64,000 nt of DNA from Lysobacterales bacterium (GTDB lineage: Bacteria; Pseudomonadota; Gammaproteobacteria; Xanthomonadales; Rhodanobacteraceae). The notes beneath the pieces are model-generated. The model was not told where the DNA came from, did not search any database, and worked only from the letters and a program-made list of their open reading frames with translations. Made by a program: the position numbers and the translations under genes. The first letter of the stretch is position 1. Each line of letters opens with the position of its first letter. Below are positions 25,901-34,642 of the stretch, piece after piece. The DNA is taken from positions 248,001 through 312,000 of the forward strand of contig JADKJL010000001.1 of the NCBI GenBank assembly GCA_016721015.1, written 5' to 3'.

Positions 25901-27013
25901 TCAAAAGCGGATCACCGAGCGGATCACCTTGCCCTCGTGCATCAGGTCAAAGGCATGGTTGATCTGTTCCAGCGGCAGTTCCTCGCTGACGAATTCATCG
26001 ATCTTCAGCTCGCCGGCCATGTAGCGATCGACATAACCCGGCAGCTGGCTGCGTCCCTTGACCCCGCCGAAAGCCGAACCGCGCCAGACTCGCCCGGTGA
26101 CGAGCTGGAAGGGCCGTGTCGAAATTTCCTGGCCGGCAGCGGCCACGCCGATGATGATCGATTCGCCCCAGCCCTTGTGGCAGCACTCCAGGGCCGAGCG
26201 CATCACATGGACATTGCCGATGCATTCAAATGAATAGTCGACGCCGCCATCGGTCAGATCGACGATGACCTGCTGGATCGGCGTGTCGGGGTAGTCCTTG
26301 GGATTGATGAAATCGGTGGCGCCCAGCACCTTCGCCATCTCCGCCTTGGTCGGATTCATGTCGATCGCGATGATGCGCCCGGCCTTGGCCATGACCGCAC
26401 CCTGGATCACCGACATGCCAATGCCGCCCAGGCCGAACACGGCCACGCTCGCACCGGCCTCGACCTTGGCCGTGTTTAGCACGGCGCCGATGCCGGTGGT
26501 GATGCCGCAACCGAGCAGGCAGACCTTCTCCAGCGGCGCGGCCTTGTTGATCCTGGCCAGGGCGATCTCGGGCAACACGGTGTATTCGGAAAACGTGCTG
26601 CAGCCCATGTAGTGAAGAATCGGCTTGCCATTCATCGAGAACCGGCTGGTGCCATCGGGCATCAGGCCCTTGCCCTGGGTCACTCGGATCGCCTGGCACA
26701 GATTGGTCTTGCCCGAGAGACAGAATTTGCAGGCGCCGCATTCCGGTGTGTACAGCGGAATGACATGGTCACCGACTTTCAGCGAGGTCACACCCGCGCC
26801 GACTTCCTCGACAATGCCGCCGCCCTCGTGACCGAGGATGACCGGAAACATGCCCTCCGGATCCGCACCGGACAGGGTGAAGGCATCGGTATGGCAAACG
26901 CCCGTGGCAACGATGCGCACAAGCACTTCGCCGGCTTGCGGACCTTGCAGATCCACTTCCTCGATCGACAACGGCTTGCCTGCTTCCCAGGCAACGGCGG
27001 CTCGGGATTTCAT
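25901..27013 (-). CDS. frmA: S-(hydroxymethyl)glutathione dehydrogenase (class III ADH)
   Basis: Oxidises S-hydroxymethylglutathione formed from formaldehyde and glutathione; it also acts on S-nitrosoglutathione. The 370-aa product shows the catalytic zinc ligands in GVCHTDAFTLSG and GHEGGGIVEEVG, the structural zinc cysteines in CGACKFCLSGKTNLCQ, the NAD fold GLGGIGMSVIQGA, and class III blocks GMSRFSMNGK-like DGTSRFSMNGKPILHYMG and STFSEYTV. I start at the ATG 27013, with GGAG eight bases upstream. No frmB (S-formylglutathione hydrolase) or frmR is adjacent. The 175 bases downstream (25726-25900) hold nothing I can name. Confidence 0.96.
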   Translation of the reverse strand: MKSRAAVAWEAGKPLSIEEVDLQGPQAGEVLVRIVATGVCHTDAFTLSGADPEGMFPVILGHEGGGIVEEVGAGVTSLKVGDHVIPLYTPECGACKFCLSGKTNLCQAIRVTQGKGLMPDGTSRFSMNGKPILHYMGCSTFSEYTVLPEIALARINKAAPLEKVCLLGCGITTGIGAVLNTAKVEAGASVAVFGLGGIGMSVIQGAVMAKAGRIIAIDMNPTKAEMAKVLGATDFINPKDYPDTPIQQVIVDLTDGGVDYSFECIGNVHVMRSALECCHKGWGESIIIGVAAAGQEISTRPFQLVTGRVWRGSAFGGVKGRSQLPGYVDRYMAGELKIDEFVSEELPLEQINHAFDLMHEGKVIRSVIRF

Positions 27014-27304
27014 GATGTGACTCCAGAAAGAGGATGTGGGGCTGCCCGAAAAGCGGGACGCGAGACGCAACTGTAGCGAGCCACGAGCCGACGCACCAAC
27101 CTCGCGACCATGTGATTGATTTCATGTCGGGCGAAATGCCTGGCCGTTGACGCCGGTTCTGGAGGCGTCGAAGGGGGTTCCCGCATGGAGCAATGGCTGG
27201 CTGCCGGACCGCGGCCATGGCTCGGGGACCGTGACCCTTCGCACGGTCGATGGATGCCGTGGCCTGTAGCCTTGACGGAGTTTGACCCTTGAGGTGGTGC
27301 AGCC

Positions 27305-28444
27305 ATGTTCGTCGCCGGTAGCGAATTGGAGGGTCGAGTGCTCGTCGCGAAGGGGGTGCACTTCGGCATCGTCTTGTTTTTCTTGAGCGTGACTCCTTTG
27401 TTGCGTGCCGGATCTCCCGCGCTGGGTTGGCAGGAAATTCCGAACACGCGGATCCGGCCGCTCTGCCCTCTGCCCGATGCAGACCCTGGCGAATTTGGCA
27501 CATGCCAGGCAGTCACCGGCGCGTGGAGTGGTGGCGCGTTCGACAGCCTGCGCAATCGGCTCTACATCCTCGGCGGCGGGCATGCGGATTACGCGGGCAA
27601 TGAGGTCTACGTTCTCGATGTAACCCTGTTGCAGCTAAGCCGACTCAATGGGCCCAGCTATCCGGTTCGCGACGGGTGCGTGGACGGATCGAACTCGTCC
27701 TATGCGGACGGTCGCCCGGTTGCGCGGCACACCTACAGCAACCTCGAATTTTTCCCCGCAAGCAATCGACTATTGATGTTTGGCGGCTCGCGCTGGAAGT
27801 GCGGATATTTCGGCGACGACACCTGGCTGTTCAATCCGGTCAACGACAGCTGGACCCGACAATCGCCCAGCGCCTCCCCAGGTGGCGATTTCAACCTGTC
27901 GTTTGCGCGCGATCCGGTCACCAACAAGGTATATGCGCGCGATACACATTCGCTGTTTTCGTATGAACCGACCACGGCCAACTGGACCGAGCGCAGCCAG
28001 GAGCTTTCGATCACGAGTTACAAGAACGGCGTGATCGATCCCGTGCGCCGCCGTTACTACTGGTATGACGTGAGCAGCACGGCCCTGCATTGGTACGACA
28101 TCAGCAACCCGACCGCCGTGGGATTGGTCGATCACAGCCGGACAACTTCCGGATGCACGTTCCTGAGCAATGATCGTGCTGGCTGGCAGTACGATCCGGT
28201 GCTGGATCGTCTGGTTGCCTGGTCGACTGGCGATAGCGTCCAGATATTGAACGGAGAGACCGGAGTTTGCGAGACGCGCACGTTTGCCGGCGGCCCGACG
28301 GCGGTGGAGACGGGCACGTTCGGGCGCTTTCGTTATTCCAGCCTGAGCAATCTCTACGTGGTCTGCAATTCGATTGATGACAATTGCCACACGTTGCGCC
28401 TGACCTCGGTGGATTCGATTTTTGCGAACGGGTTCGAGCTTTGA
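27305..28444 (+). CDS. Secreted Kelch-like beta-propeller protein
   Basis: A 379-aa exported protein. A signal segment (GIVLFFLSVTPLLRAGSPA) is followed by Kelch-like blades, seen as LYILGGGHADYAGNEVYVLDV, LLMFGGSRWKCGYFGDDTWLFNP in part, and NKVYARDTHSLFSYEP. It ends DSIFANGFEL, a C-terminal signature shared with the next gene. I do not recognise an enzyme; Kelch propellers bind ligands or form galactose-oxidase-like folds, but no copper ligands are evident. The ATG has GAGGTGG upstream. The 290 bases before it (27014-27304) hold a weak TTGACG element at about 27275 and nothing else I can support. Confidence 0.75.
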   Translation: MFVAGSELEGRVLVAKGVHFGIVLFFLSVTPLLRAGSPALGWQEIPNTRIRPLCPLPDADPGEFGTCQAVTGAWSGGAFDSLRNRLYILGGGHADYAGNEVYVLDVTLLQLSRLNGPSYPVRDGCVDGSNSSYADGRPVARHTYSNLEFFPASNRLLMFGGSRWKCGYFGDDTWLFNPVNDSWTRQSPSASPGGDFNLSFARDPVTNKVYARDTHSLFSYEPTTANWTERSQELSITSYKNGVIDPVRRRYYWYDVSSTALHWYDISNPTAVGLVDHSRTTSGCTFLSNDRAGWQYDPVLDRLVAWSTGDSVQILNGETGVCETRTFAGGPTAVETGTFGRFRYSSLSNLYVVCNSIDDNCHTLRLTSVDSIFANGFEL

Positions 28445-28474
28445 AGCGCCACCCTCATCCGTCGCTTCGCGCCA

Positions 28475-28498
28475 CCTTCTCCCGCCAGCGGGAGAAGG
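28475..28498. terminator. GC-rich hairpin within a dispersed-type intergenic repeat
   Basis: Perfect 11-base arms, CCTTCTCCCGC at 28475-28485 and its complement at 28488-28498, with a CA loop, lie 30 bases after the Kelch gene stop. The surrounding text (CCCTCATCCGTCGCTTCGCG) is of a kind found as an interspersed repeat in many proteobacteria. It may act as a terminator for the upstream gene, though no T-tract follows. Confidence 0.55.
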
Positions 28499-28573
28499 AA
28501 ACCATGGTCCGGTGTTGCGGGATTGGCAAGGTCGAATTCCATGGATCCTTCAGTAGCTGAGCGGAGCCCTCAA

Positions 28574-30562
28574 ATGCCTGGTACGAAGTGGTTTGCTTCA
28601 CTGTTGCTTGCCCTCGCGCTGATTTGTCCATTGTTGGCTTTTGCTGCACCGCCAGTGACGACGTTGCGCTTGCGTTCGACGCAGTCCGGTGTCCAGGTGT
28701 TCAACGCGGGGCTGGGATTTCGCAAGGGCGACGTTCCCGGCGTGCCGCAGTTGCAACTCTCCGACTCTCAAGTGCTGGTCAAGGCGCGCTGGAATGATGG
28801 CAGCGTCAAGCATGCGATTGCGTCCGGGCAGATCAACCTGCTGGCTGGACAGGCGATCAACATTGCAATCGATGCGGTAGCCAGCAGCCCGGTCGGAATC
28901 CCGCTGACCGCTGCCGATATCCAGACCGCGAATCCATCGGCCGTGGTCGATCTGGGTGCCGTCGGCATGGTGAGTCTGTCCAACCTGCTTGCCACGCCCG
29001 CGCGCACCTGGATCAGCGGGCCGGAAATGGTTGAGGCGCACTACCGCGGCTCGCCGAATGGCAACGCCAATTTTTCGGTGTGGTTTCAGGTGCGCTACTT
29101 CAAGAGTGGCCGCTTGTTTGTCCGGGTCTGGATCGAGAACGGCCGACTGGATCTCGCCGCCAGCGATCGCAGCTATGTGCCGAGTGTGGTCATCGGCGGC
29201 GTGCCGATCTTCAACAACGGCGGTGTCGCGCTGACCCATTACGCGCATACGCGCTGGTCGCAGGAGGCCTGGATCGGCACGCCGAGTCCGGTCGATGCGG
29301 ACATCGATACCGATTACCTCGTGCGCACGCGATTGCTGCCGAACTACATGGTCAACACGCCCAGCGAGGCGGCGTTGAACGGTCTGACGCAAACCTATGT
29401 GCCGTTTTCTTCGGCGGGCTGGACACCGCAGATGGGTGAGACCGGGTATCAGAATCAGATCGGCCTGCTGCCGCTTTGGGATGCGCTGTATGTGACCTCG
29501 CACGCCGATCCGCGCGCGCGGCGGGCGGTGCTGGTCAACACGCAGGCATTGAGCAGCTATCCGATCATCTGGAAGGACAGCGTCACTCTGGCAACGCCGA
29601 CACCGAGCGGACGTCCGACCTGGACGGTCGACGGGCCGAATCAGGGTGGCGCCACGTCGATCGGCGCAGGGCCGCTGGCGTGGGAAATCGCCCATCACGG
29701 ATCAGGCGGTTATCTGGCCTATCTGATCAGTGGCGATTACTACGCACTGGAAACCATGGCCGATCAGGCAGCGCTTTGCTATCTGATGAATACCTCGGGC
29801 AATGGCAGCGGCTCGGCTCGTCTGCTCACCGGACAGACGCGCGCTGTTGCATGGTGTCTGCGCACCTTGAGTCAGTATGTGGCGCTGGCGCCAACCGGCG
29901 ATTCTGTCGCCGACGACTATCGCGCGCTGCTGGCCAGCAATATCAGTCACTGGGACGGCGTGGTCGGCACCCTGGGCGCGAGTGGCCTTGGTTACTTCTA
30001 CGAATACAACATCGATCTCTACGCGCCCGGCACGATCGCACCGTGGCAGCAGCACTTCATGATGCAATCACTCGGCATGGGTTCCGACCTTGAACCGCTG
30101 GCCGACATGAGCGCCTATGTGCGCGTGCGCATTTGGCTTGATCAAGGAGCAGTTGGCATCCTCGGCACGAGTGCCGGCTACTGCTTCAACTACGCCAGCG
30201 TGTACACCGCAAAAATCAGCGCCGGTGGCAACGGCGATCCGGCATCGTGGTATCCGACCTGGGCGCAGGTGTTCGCCGCGACTCACGGCAGCAGCCCCTG
30301 CGGCAATACGCTGCTTGGCAGTTCTGGAGGCGCGCCGGCATCGGCGTATGCGGGCTACTGGGGCAATCTGCTGCCGGCAATCGCGTATGCGGTCGATCAC
30401 CATGCCGCTGCCGCGGATGCGGCATGGCAACGATTGACCGGCGCGAGCAACTGGCCGGTCATACGCAACAGCGGGTTCAACAATGTGCCCAATTGGGGAG
30501 TCGAGCCGCGCGCAGGGGAGGATCGAATTTTCACCGATTCGTTCGAGAGTGTGGCGCCATGA
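28574..30562 (+). CDS. Large secreted protein with C-terminal IFxxxFE motif
   Basis: A 662-aa exported protein of unknown function. The signal peptide is MPGTKWFASLLLALALICPLL and is cut near AFA-APP. The first third looks beta-rich (VTTLRLRSTQSGVQVFNAGLGF), while the middle to C-terminal part has alpha/alpha-toroid-like text (ALETMADQAALCYLMN, AVAWCLRTLSQY, WQQHFMMQSLGM), as in glycan-active or terpenoid-cyclase-like folds; this is a guess from pattern only. The end, DRIFTDSFESVAP, matches the end of the preceding gene. The ATG at 28574 has CGGAG eight bases upstream; the frame opens 17 codons earlier. Confidence 0.75.
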   Translation: MPGTKWFASLLLALALICPLLAFAAPPVTTLRLRSTQSGVQVFNAGLGFRKGDVPGVPQLQLSDSQVLVKARWNDGSVKHAIASGQINLLAGQAINIAIDAVASSPVGIPLTAADIQTANPSAVVDLGAVGMVSLSNLLATPARTWISGPEMVEAHYRGSPNGNANFSVWFQVRYFKSGRLFVRVWIENGRLDLAASDRSYVPSVVIGGVPIFNNGGVALTHYAHTRWSQEAWIGTPSPVDADIDTDYLVRTRLLPNYMVNTPSEAALNGLTQTYVPFSSAGWTPQMGETGYQNQIGLLPLWDALYVTSHADPRARRAVLVNTQALSSYPIIWKDSVTLATPTPSGRPTWTVDGPNQGGATSIGAGPLAWEIAHHGSGGYLAYLISGDYYALETMADQAALCYLMNTSGNGSGSARLLTGQTRAVAWCLRTLSQYVALAPTGDSVADDYRALLASNISHWDGVVGTLGASGLGYFYEYNIDLYAPGTIAPWQQHFMMQSLGMGSDLEPLADMSAYVRVRIWLDQGAVGILGTSAGYCFNYASVYTAKISAGGNGDPASWYPTWAQVFAATHGSSPCGNTLLGSSGGAPASAYAGYWGNLLPAIAYAVDHHAAAADAAWQRLTGASNWPVIRNSGFNNVPNWGVEPRAGEDRIFTDSFESVAP

Positions 30563-30632
30563 TCTTCGGGATGTTGCTGTGACCGTTGATTGTTCGGATA
30601 TTTTTCCCGTTGCGGTTCTTCTCGACGTCGAC

Positions 30633-30689
30633 GGGGAGCCTCGCCCCTGAAGCGGCTCCTGCAAAAAGCTGCGCTTGGTCGCGATGCTT
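30633..30689. repeat. Degraded REP-like element
   Basis: An imperfect palindrome (GGGAGCC ... GGCTCCT) followed by TCGCGATGCTT, the tail seen in the intact elements at 1668-1729 and 31882-31954. It sits just before msrA. Confidence 0.5.
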
Positions 30690-30743
30690 GAAAAATCTGT
30701 TTTTCGGGCGCATTTCCTTGAACCTCCCCATCAAGGCAATCCG

Positions 30744-31385
30744 ATGAACCTGGTCTGCGAAATCCCCGGTGCCAACCTCGCCATCGCGCGGGGTGATTTT
30801 CCGAACCCCGAGCGCGATATTGATCCTGCTTCCGCGTCCGGCGAGCAACAGGCCGTGCTCGGCGGCGGCTGTTTCTGGTGCGTCGAGGCCGTGTTCAAGG
30901 AGATCGACGGGGTCAACTCGGTGACTTCCGGATACAGCGGCGACGGTGCGCACAACGCCGACTACAAGACGGTCTGCACCGGCACCACCAACCATGCCGA
31001 GGTGGTCTCGATCCGCTTCGATCCGAAGCGCACGAGTTTCGGCCAGTTGCTCAAGGTCTATTTTGCCGTAGCCCATGATCCGACCCAGAAGGATCGCCAG
31101 GGCGAGGATCGCGGCCGCCAGTATCGTTCGGCCGTTTTCTTTACCGACACCGCCCAGCAGGAAGTCGCCGAAGCGTACATCACGCAATTGAACAAGGCCG
31201 GCGTGTTCAACGATCCGATCGTCACCGAGGTGGTGCCGCTGGTGGAGTTCCACGAGGCCGAGGCCTATCACCACAACTACGCCGAACTGCATCCTGAGCA
31301 GGGCTACATCGCGGCGGTCGCCCTGCCCAAGGTGGCCAAGCTGCGCAAGAAATTTGCCGACAAGCTGAAGGGAGCGAAAGGATGA
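30744..31385 (+). CDS. msrA: Peptide methionine (S)-S-oxide reductase MsrA
   Basis: Reduces the S-epimer of methionine sulfoxide in proteins and free methionine. The 213-aa product has the active-site block LGGGCFWCVEAVF with nucleophile Cys43, plus GYSGDG, HAEVVSIRFDP and RGRQYRSAVF. I start at 30744 (AAGG upstream); the frame extends 23 codons earlier into the REP-like element. Its stop overlaps the msrB start as ATGA, so the two are translated together. Confidence 0.97.
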   Translation: MNLVCEIPGANLAIARGDFPNPERDIDPASASGEQQAVLGGGCFWCVEAVFKEIDGVNSVTSGYSGDGAHNADYKTVCTGTTNHAEVVSIRFDPKRTSFGQLLKVYFAVAHDPTQKDRQGEDRGRQYRSAVFFTDTAQQEVAEAYITQLNKAGVFNDPIVTEVVPLVEFHEAEAYHHNYAELHPEQGYIAAVALPKVAKLRKKFADKLKGAKG

Positions 31386-31804
31386 CCACCTCGGCCGCCG
31401 GATTTGACATCACCCCGATCGATGCGAACGAACGCGAGCGTCTCGCTGAAAAGCTGACTCCGGAGGAGCGCCGCATCCTGCTCGACCACGGCACCGAGCA
31501 TCCGTTCTGCGGTGGCTTGCTCGACAACAAGCGGGATGGTCGCTACGTCTGCAAGCTGTGTGCGCTGCCGCTGTTCAACTCCGATCACAAGTTTGAATCA
31601 GGCACCGGCTGGCCGAGTTTCTTCACTCCGCTTGATCCACAGCATGTGCGCGAGATCCGCGACATCAGCCACGGCATGATCCGCGTCGAAGTCCGCTGCG
31701 CACGCTGCGACAGTCATCTGGGCCACGTCTTTCCGGATGGCCCGAAACCCACCGGGCTGCGCTTCTGCCTGAACTCGGCGTCGATGGATTTTGTCGCAAA
31801 GTAG
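31382..31804 (+). CDS. msrB: Peptide methionine (R)-S-oxide reductase MsrB
   Basis: Reduces the R-epimer of methionine sulfoxide, completing the pair with MsrA. The 140-aa protein carries two zinc-binding CxxC motifs (YVCKLCALPLF and CARCDSHLGHVF), the substrate block FESGTGWPSFF and the catalytic cysteine in RFCLNSASM. No signal peptide is seen on either Msr, so repair is cytoplasmic. Four bases overlap with msrA. Confidence 0.97.
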   Translation: MTTSAAGFDITPIDANERERLAEKLTPEERRILLDHGTEHPFCGGLLDNKRDGRYVCKLCALPLFNSDHKFESGTGWPSFFTPLDPQHVREIRDISHGMIRVEVRCARCDSHLGHVFPDGPKPTGLRFCLNSASMDFVAK

Positions 31805-31881
31805 TCAACGAAGCTGACACGCAAAGATCCCGCAAGCCTGCTGCCGCTCGTGATTACCGTCGTTTCACGGTAAACGATAAT

Positions 31882-31954
31882 GTGGGAGCGACTTCAGTCG
31901 CGATGCTTTTGCTTGATTTCGAAAAAAGCGCATCGCGACTGAAGTCGCTCCCAC
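31882..31954. repeat. REP-type hairpin, perfect 25-base arms
   Basis: Arms at 31882-31906 and 31930-31954 are perfect complements; the arm begins GTGGGAGCGACTTCAGTCGC. It lies between convergent msrB and xerC, 25 bases from the xerC stop, and could also end transcription from both sides. It differs from the element at 1668-1729 by paired changes inside the stem (GACTTCAGTC against GGCTTCAGCC), which shows that pairing is kept. Confidence 0.9.
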
Positions 31955-31979
31955 GCCATCTGCGGCGTCGTCAATCCGG

Positions 31980-32879
31980 TCACGGCTGATCCTTGCGCCT
32001 GGCCCGCGGATGCGCGGCGTCATAGACCTTGGCCAGGTGCTGGAAATCGAGATGCGTGTAGATCTGCGTCGTGCCGATGTCGGCGTGGCCGAGCAGTTCC
32101 TGCACCGCGCGCAGGTCGCCAGAGGATTCGAGCAGGTGACTTGCGCAGGAATGGCGCAGCAAGTGTGGATAGACGCGCTGCCAGATGCCCTGATCGCGGG
32201 CGCGGCGCTTGAGTCGCGTGCGCACACCGTTGGTGCTGAGTGGACGTCCATTGCGGCCACGCAGGATCAGGTCGTCATCGGCTCCGGCATCTTGCGAACG
32301 CAACGTCTCGAGTGCCTGCATGGCCTGGCGGCCGACCGGCACGATGCGCGTCTTCGATCCCTTGCCGGTGACCCGCAGCATGCCTTCTCCAGTGTCCAGA
32401 TCACGCCAGTGCAGGCTGACGATCTCGGCTACACGCAGACCGCTCGAATAGAGCAGTTCGAGCATGGCGCGATCGTGCACCGCCTCCGCGTCATCGGTCG
32501 GGAATTCGAGCAGGGCGCCCATCTCGTCGGCATCGAGAACCTTGGGCAGCTTGCGCGGGATCTTCGGCGAGCGCACGCCGACCGCCGGATTGACCTTCAC
32601 CTCGCCATCGCGCGCGAGATAGCGGAAAAAGTTGCGACAGGAAGACAGAAACAAGGCGAGACTGGCCGGCGCCAGACCGGCACGATGCTGCTCGGCAAGC
32701 AGCGCCTGCAGTTGCGCGCTGCGCAGTTCATTCCATCGCGCCAGGCCGATGCGCTCGGCATGCGCGTGGAGCTTGCCGAGGGCGCGCGCGTAATTGTCGA
32801 GAGTGGATGCGGAATAGCGCCGCTCGACGCGCAGATAGCCAAGATAGCGATCGATCCCGGCGGTCAGCGACGTCGTCAT
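31980..32879 (-). CDS. xerC: Tyrosine recombinase XerC
   Basis: Site-specific recombinase that, with XerD, resolves chromosome dimers at dif. The length of 299 aa is standard. The N-terminal core-binding SAM-like domain (about 1-90) precedes the catalytic domain with Arg in LLYSSGLRVAEIVSLHW, Lys in VTGKGSKTR, HxxR in HLLRHSCASHLL, LGHADIGTTQ and the nucleophile Tyr in TQIYTHLD. I start at 32879, one base after the DUF484 stop. The order lptM-dapF-DUF484-xerC is the same as in E. coli (yifL-dapF-yigA-xerC), which supports XerC rather than XerD. Confidence 0.95.
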   Translation of the reverse strand: MTTSLTAGIDRYLGYLRVERRYSASTLDNYARALGKLHAHAERIGLARWNELRSAQLQALLAEQHRAGLAPASLALFLSSCRNFFRYLARDGEVKVNPAVGVRSPKIPRKLPKVLDADEMGALLEFPTDDAEAVHDRAMLELLYSSGLRVAEIVSLHWRDLDTGEGMLRVTGKGSKTRIVPVGRQAMQALETLRSQDAGADDDLILRGRNGRPLSTNGVRTRLKRRARDQGIWQRVYPHLLRHSCASHLLESSGDLRAVQELLGHADIGTTQIYTHLDFQHLAKVYDAAHPRARRKDQP

Positions 32880-32880
32880 C

Positions 32881-33567
32881 TCATTGGCCAGCGGTGTAGC
32901 GCCCGACCGCCGCCGACATCGCCTCGGCAATCAGGCGCAGGAACACCGTGCCCATGCCGGGATGGAAGCGATTGGCATCGAGGCTGCCGATCGCGAGCAT
33001 GCCGACCTCGCCGATCGAGAGCAGCACGGCCGACTGCACTTCGCTGGCGCGCATGCCGAACAAGGCATCCAGCTTGTCCTGTTGCAGGCGACCACAAAGC
33101 GGCTCGCCGCGCCGCAGGAACTCGGCAAACGCCGGCATCGACTCGCGGCCATCGGCTTCGACCAGCAGCCATTCCGCCACCGGCAGATCCGGATCGCTGC
33201 GAAACAGCACGACGCGGACGAGATCGGTGTGGAAATCCTCGGTCAGGCTGGCGACGACGCGGGTGATCGTGTCGGCCAGGCTGTTCGCGCGCATCAGGGC
33301 CAGGGTCAAGGTGTGCACACGAACCATCAGGGTTTCGTTTTCGTGGGCAATTTCGATCAGGTCATGCAGGCGTCGCGAGAATTCATTGTTCTTGTCGCGC
33401 AACACTTCCAGCTGGTAGCTGGCCAGCGAAGCCGCCGGCCCTTGCTCGCGCGGCAGACGCAACAGCATCGCGATATCCGGAAACTCCTTGAGGAAATCGG
33501 AATGCCGGCGCAGGTAACTGGCAACTTCCATCGCGGTCAGACCGTCCTTCACACTCAGCTCACTCAT
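32881..33567 (-). CDS. DUF484 family protein
   Basis: A 228-aa cytoplasmic protein with a short helical N-terminus (VASYLRRHSDFLKEFPDIAMLLRLP) and a GAF-like C-terminal half (VLLSIGEVGMLAIGSLDANRFHPGMGTVFL in pieces). It is the YigA-type gene that always sits between dapF and xerC; its function is not known. The ATG at 33567 overlaps the dapF stop by eight bases and its own stop lies one base before xerC, so all three are translationally linked. Confidence 0.92.
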   Translation of the reverse strand: MSELSVKDGLTAMEVASYLRRHSDFLKEFPDIAMLLRLPREQGPAASLASYQLEVLRDKNNEFSRRLHDLIEIAHENETLMVRVHTLTLALMRANSLADTITRVVASLTEDFHTDLVRVVLFRSDPDLPVAEWLLVEADGRESMPAFAEFLRRGEPLCGRLQQDKLDALFGMRASEVQSAVLLSIGEVGMLAIGSLDANRFHPGMGTVFLRLIAEAMSAAVGRYTAGQ

Positions 33568-34390
33568 GCCATACCCCTTCAAAAACGAAAGTTGCCGGGC
33601 CGGTCATCCACAACGGATGTCCCGGACCCTGCCATTGGATCATCAATGCACCGCCCGGCAGACGGATCTCGACTTCGGCGTCGACCTGGTCGCGCCGACG
33701 CATCACCGCCATCGCCGCGCAGGCACCGGTTCCGCAAGCGAGGGTTTCACCGACCCCGCGCTCCCAGACGCGCAGCGCGATCGCCGAACGCGAGAGGAGT
33801 TGCGCGAAGCCCACATTGCAACCGAACGGGAACGCCTCGGCATGTTCGATCTGCGCACCGATCGCCTCGACTTCGGCAGCGGCAAGATCCGCGACCTCGA
33901 GCACGGCATGCGGATTGCCCATCGACACTGCGCCGATCTCGATTTCGCAGCCCTGCACATCGATGAAGTAACGGTCGCATTCCGCAACCGCCGCGAACGG
34001 CAATGCCGATGGGGTGAAACACGGCTCGCCCATGTCGACGCGGATGCGGCTATCAGCGAGCAGCTCGACGCGGACCGGCCCGGACGGGCTCATCAGCCGC
34101 ACCAGACCCTGCGCCAGGCTGCCGTCACGGGCCAGCCAGGCGGCCACGCAGCGGACCCCGTTGCCGCATTGGCCCGAGCGCGTGCCGTCCCGGTTCCAGA
34201 CGCCATAGCGGAACACGCAATCTTCATCCTCGCTCGGCTCGATACTCAGCAACTGGTCGAAGCCGACCCCGAAATGCCGATGACCCAGTTTGCGGATCGC
34301 GGCCGTGTCGAGCGCCAGCGGCTGGTGCCGGCAGTCGAGCACGACAAAATCGTTGCCGATGCCATGCATCTTGCTGAAAGCGAGGGCCAT
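33560..34390 (-). CDS. dapF: Diaminopimelate epimerase
   Basis: Interconverts LL- and meso-diaminopimelate for lysine and peptidoglycan synthesis. The 276-aa protein has both catalytic cysteines: Cys75 in SGQCGNGVRC, and the second in ETLACGTGACAA. It also has the start FSKMHGIGNDFVVLD. The gene lies 13 bases after the small lipoprotein gene and overlaps the DUF484 gene. Confidence 0.97.
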   Translation of the reverse strand: MALAFSKMHGIGNDFVVLDCRHQPLALDTAAIRKLGHRHFGVGFDQLLSIEPSEDEDCVFRYGVWNRDGTRSGQCGNGVRCVAAWLARDGSLAQGLVRLMSPSGPVRVELLADSRIRVDMGEPCFTPSALPFAAVAECDRYFIDVQGCEIEIGAVSMGNPHAVLEVADLAAAEVEAIGAQIEHAEAFPFGCNVGFAQLLSRSAIALRVWERGVGETLACGTGACAAMAVMRRRDQVDAEVEIRLPGGALMIQWQGPGHPLWMTGPATFVFEGVWHE

Positions 34391-34403
34391 CGCGCGCGCC
34401 GCC

Positions 34404-34535
34404 TCAACCCTGGCCGGTGGTTGCCGCCGTGCCGACGGGAGTTGCAGACGGTTTGACCAGATCGCCCTTGTTGCCGCAGGCGGCGAGCAGAATCAGGGCG
34501 GCCAGGATTGCCAGCGATCGGGTCATGCGCACCAT
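34404..34535 (-). CDS. lptM: LptM-like small lipoprotein
   Basis: A 43-aa lipoprotein read directly from the sequence. The N-terminus MVRMTRSLAILAALILLAAC contains the lipobox LAAC with Cys20, followed by GNKGDLVKPS, the conserved block of the YifL/LptM family. E. coli LptM helps the LptD translocon mature for LPS export. A second ATG (34526) could also start it. Its place directly before dapF is conserved across gammaproteobacteria. It is easily missed because of its length. Confidence 0.85.
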   Translation of the reverse strand: MVRMTRSLAILAALILLAACGNKGDLVKPSATPVGTAATTGQG

Positions 34536-34642
34536 GCGAAGCTCTCTTGATCAGGGGATCGTTGCAAGTATAACGCCGCCGGGAACACCGGCAGGTCCAC
34601 AAATCGTGTCTTGGTCGATGCCGAATTCGGCTCGAAGCGGGT

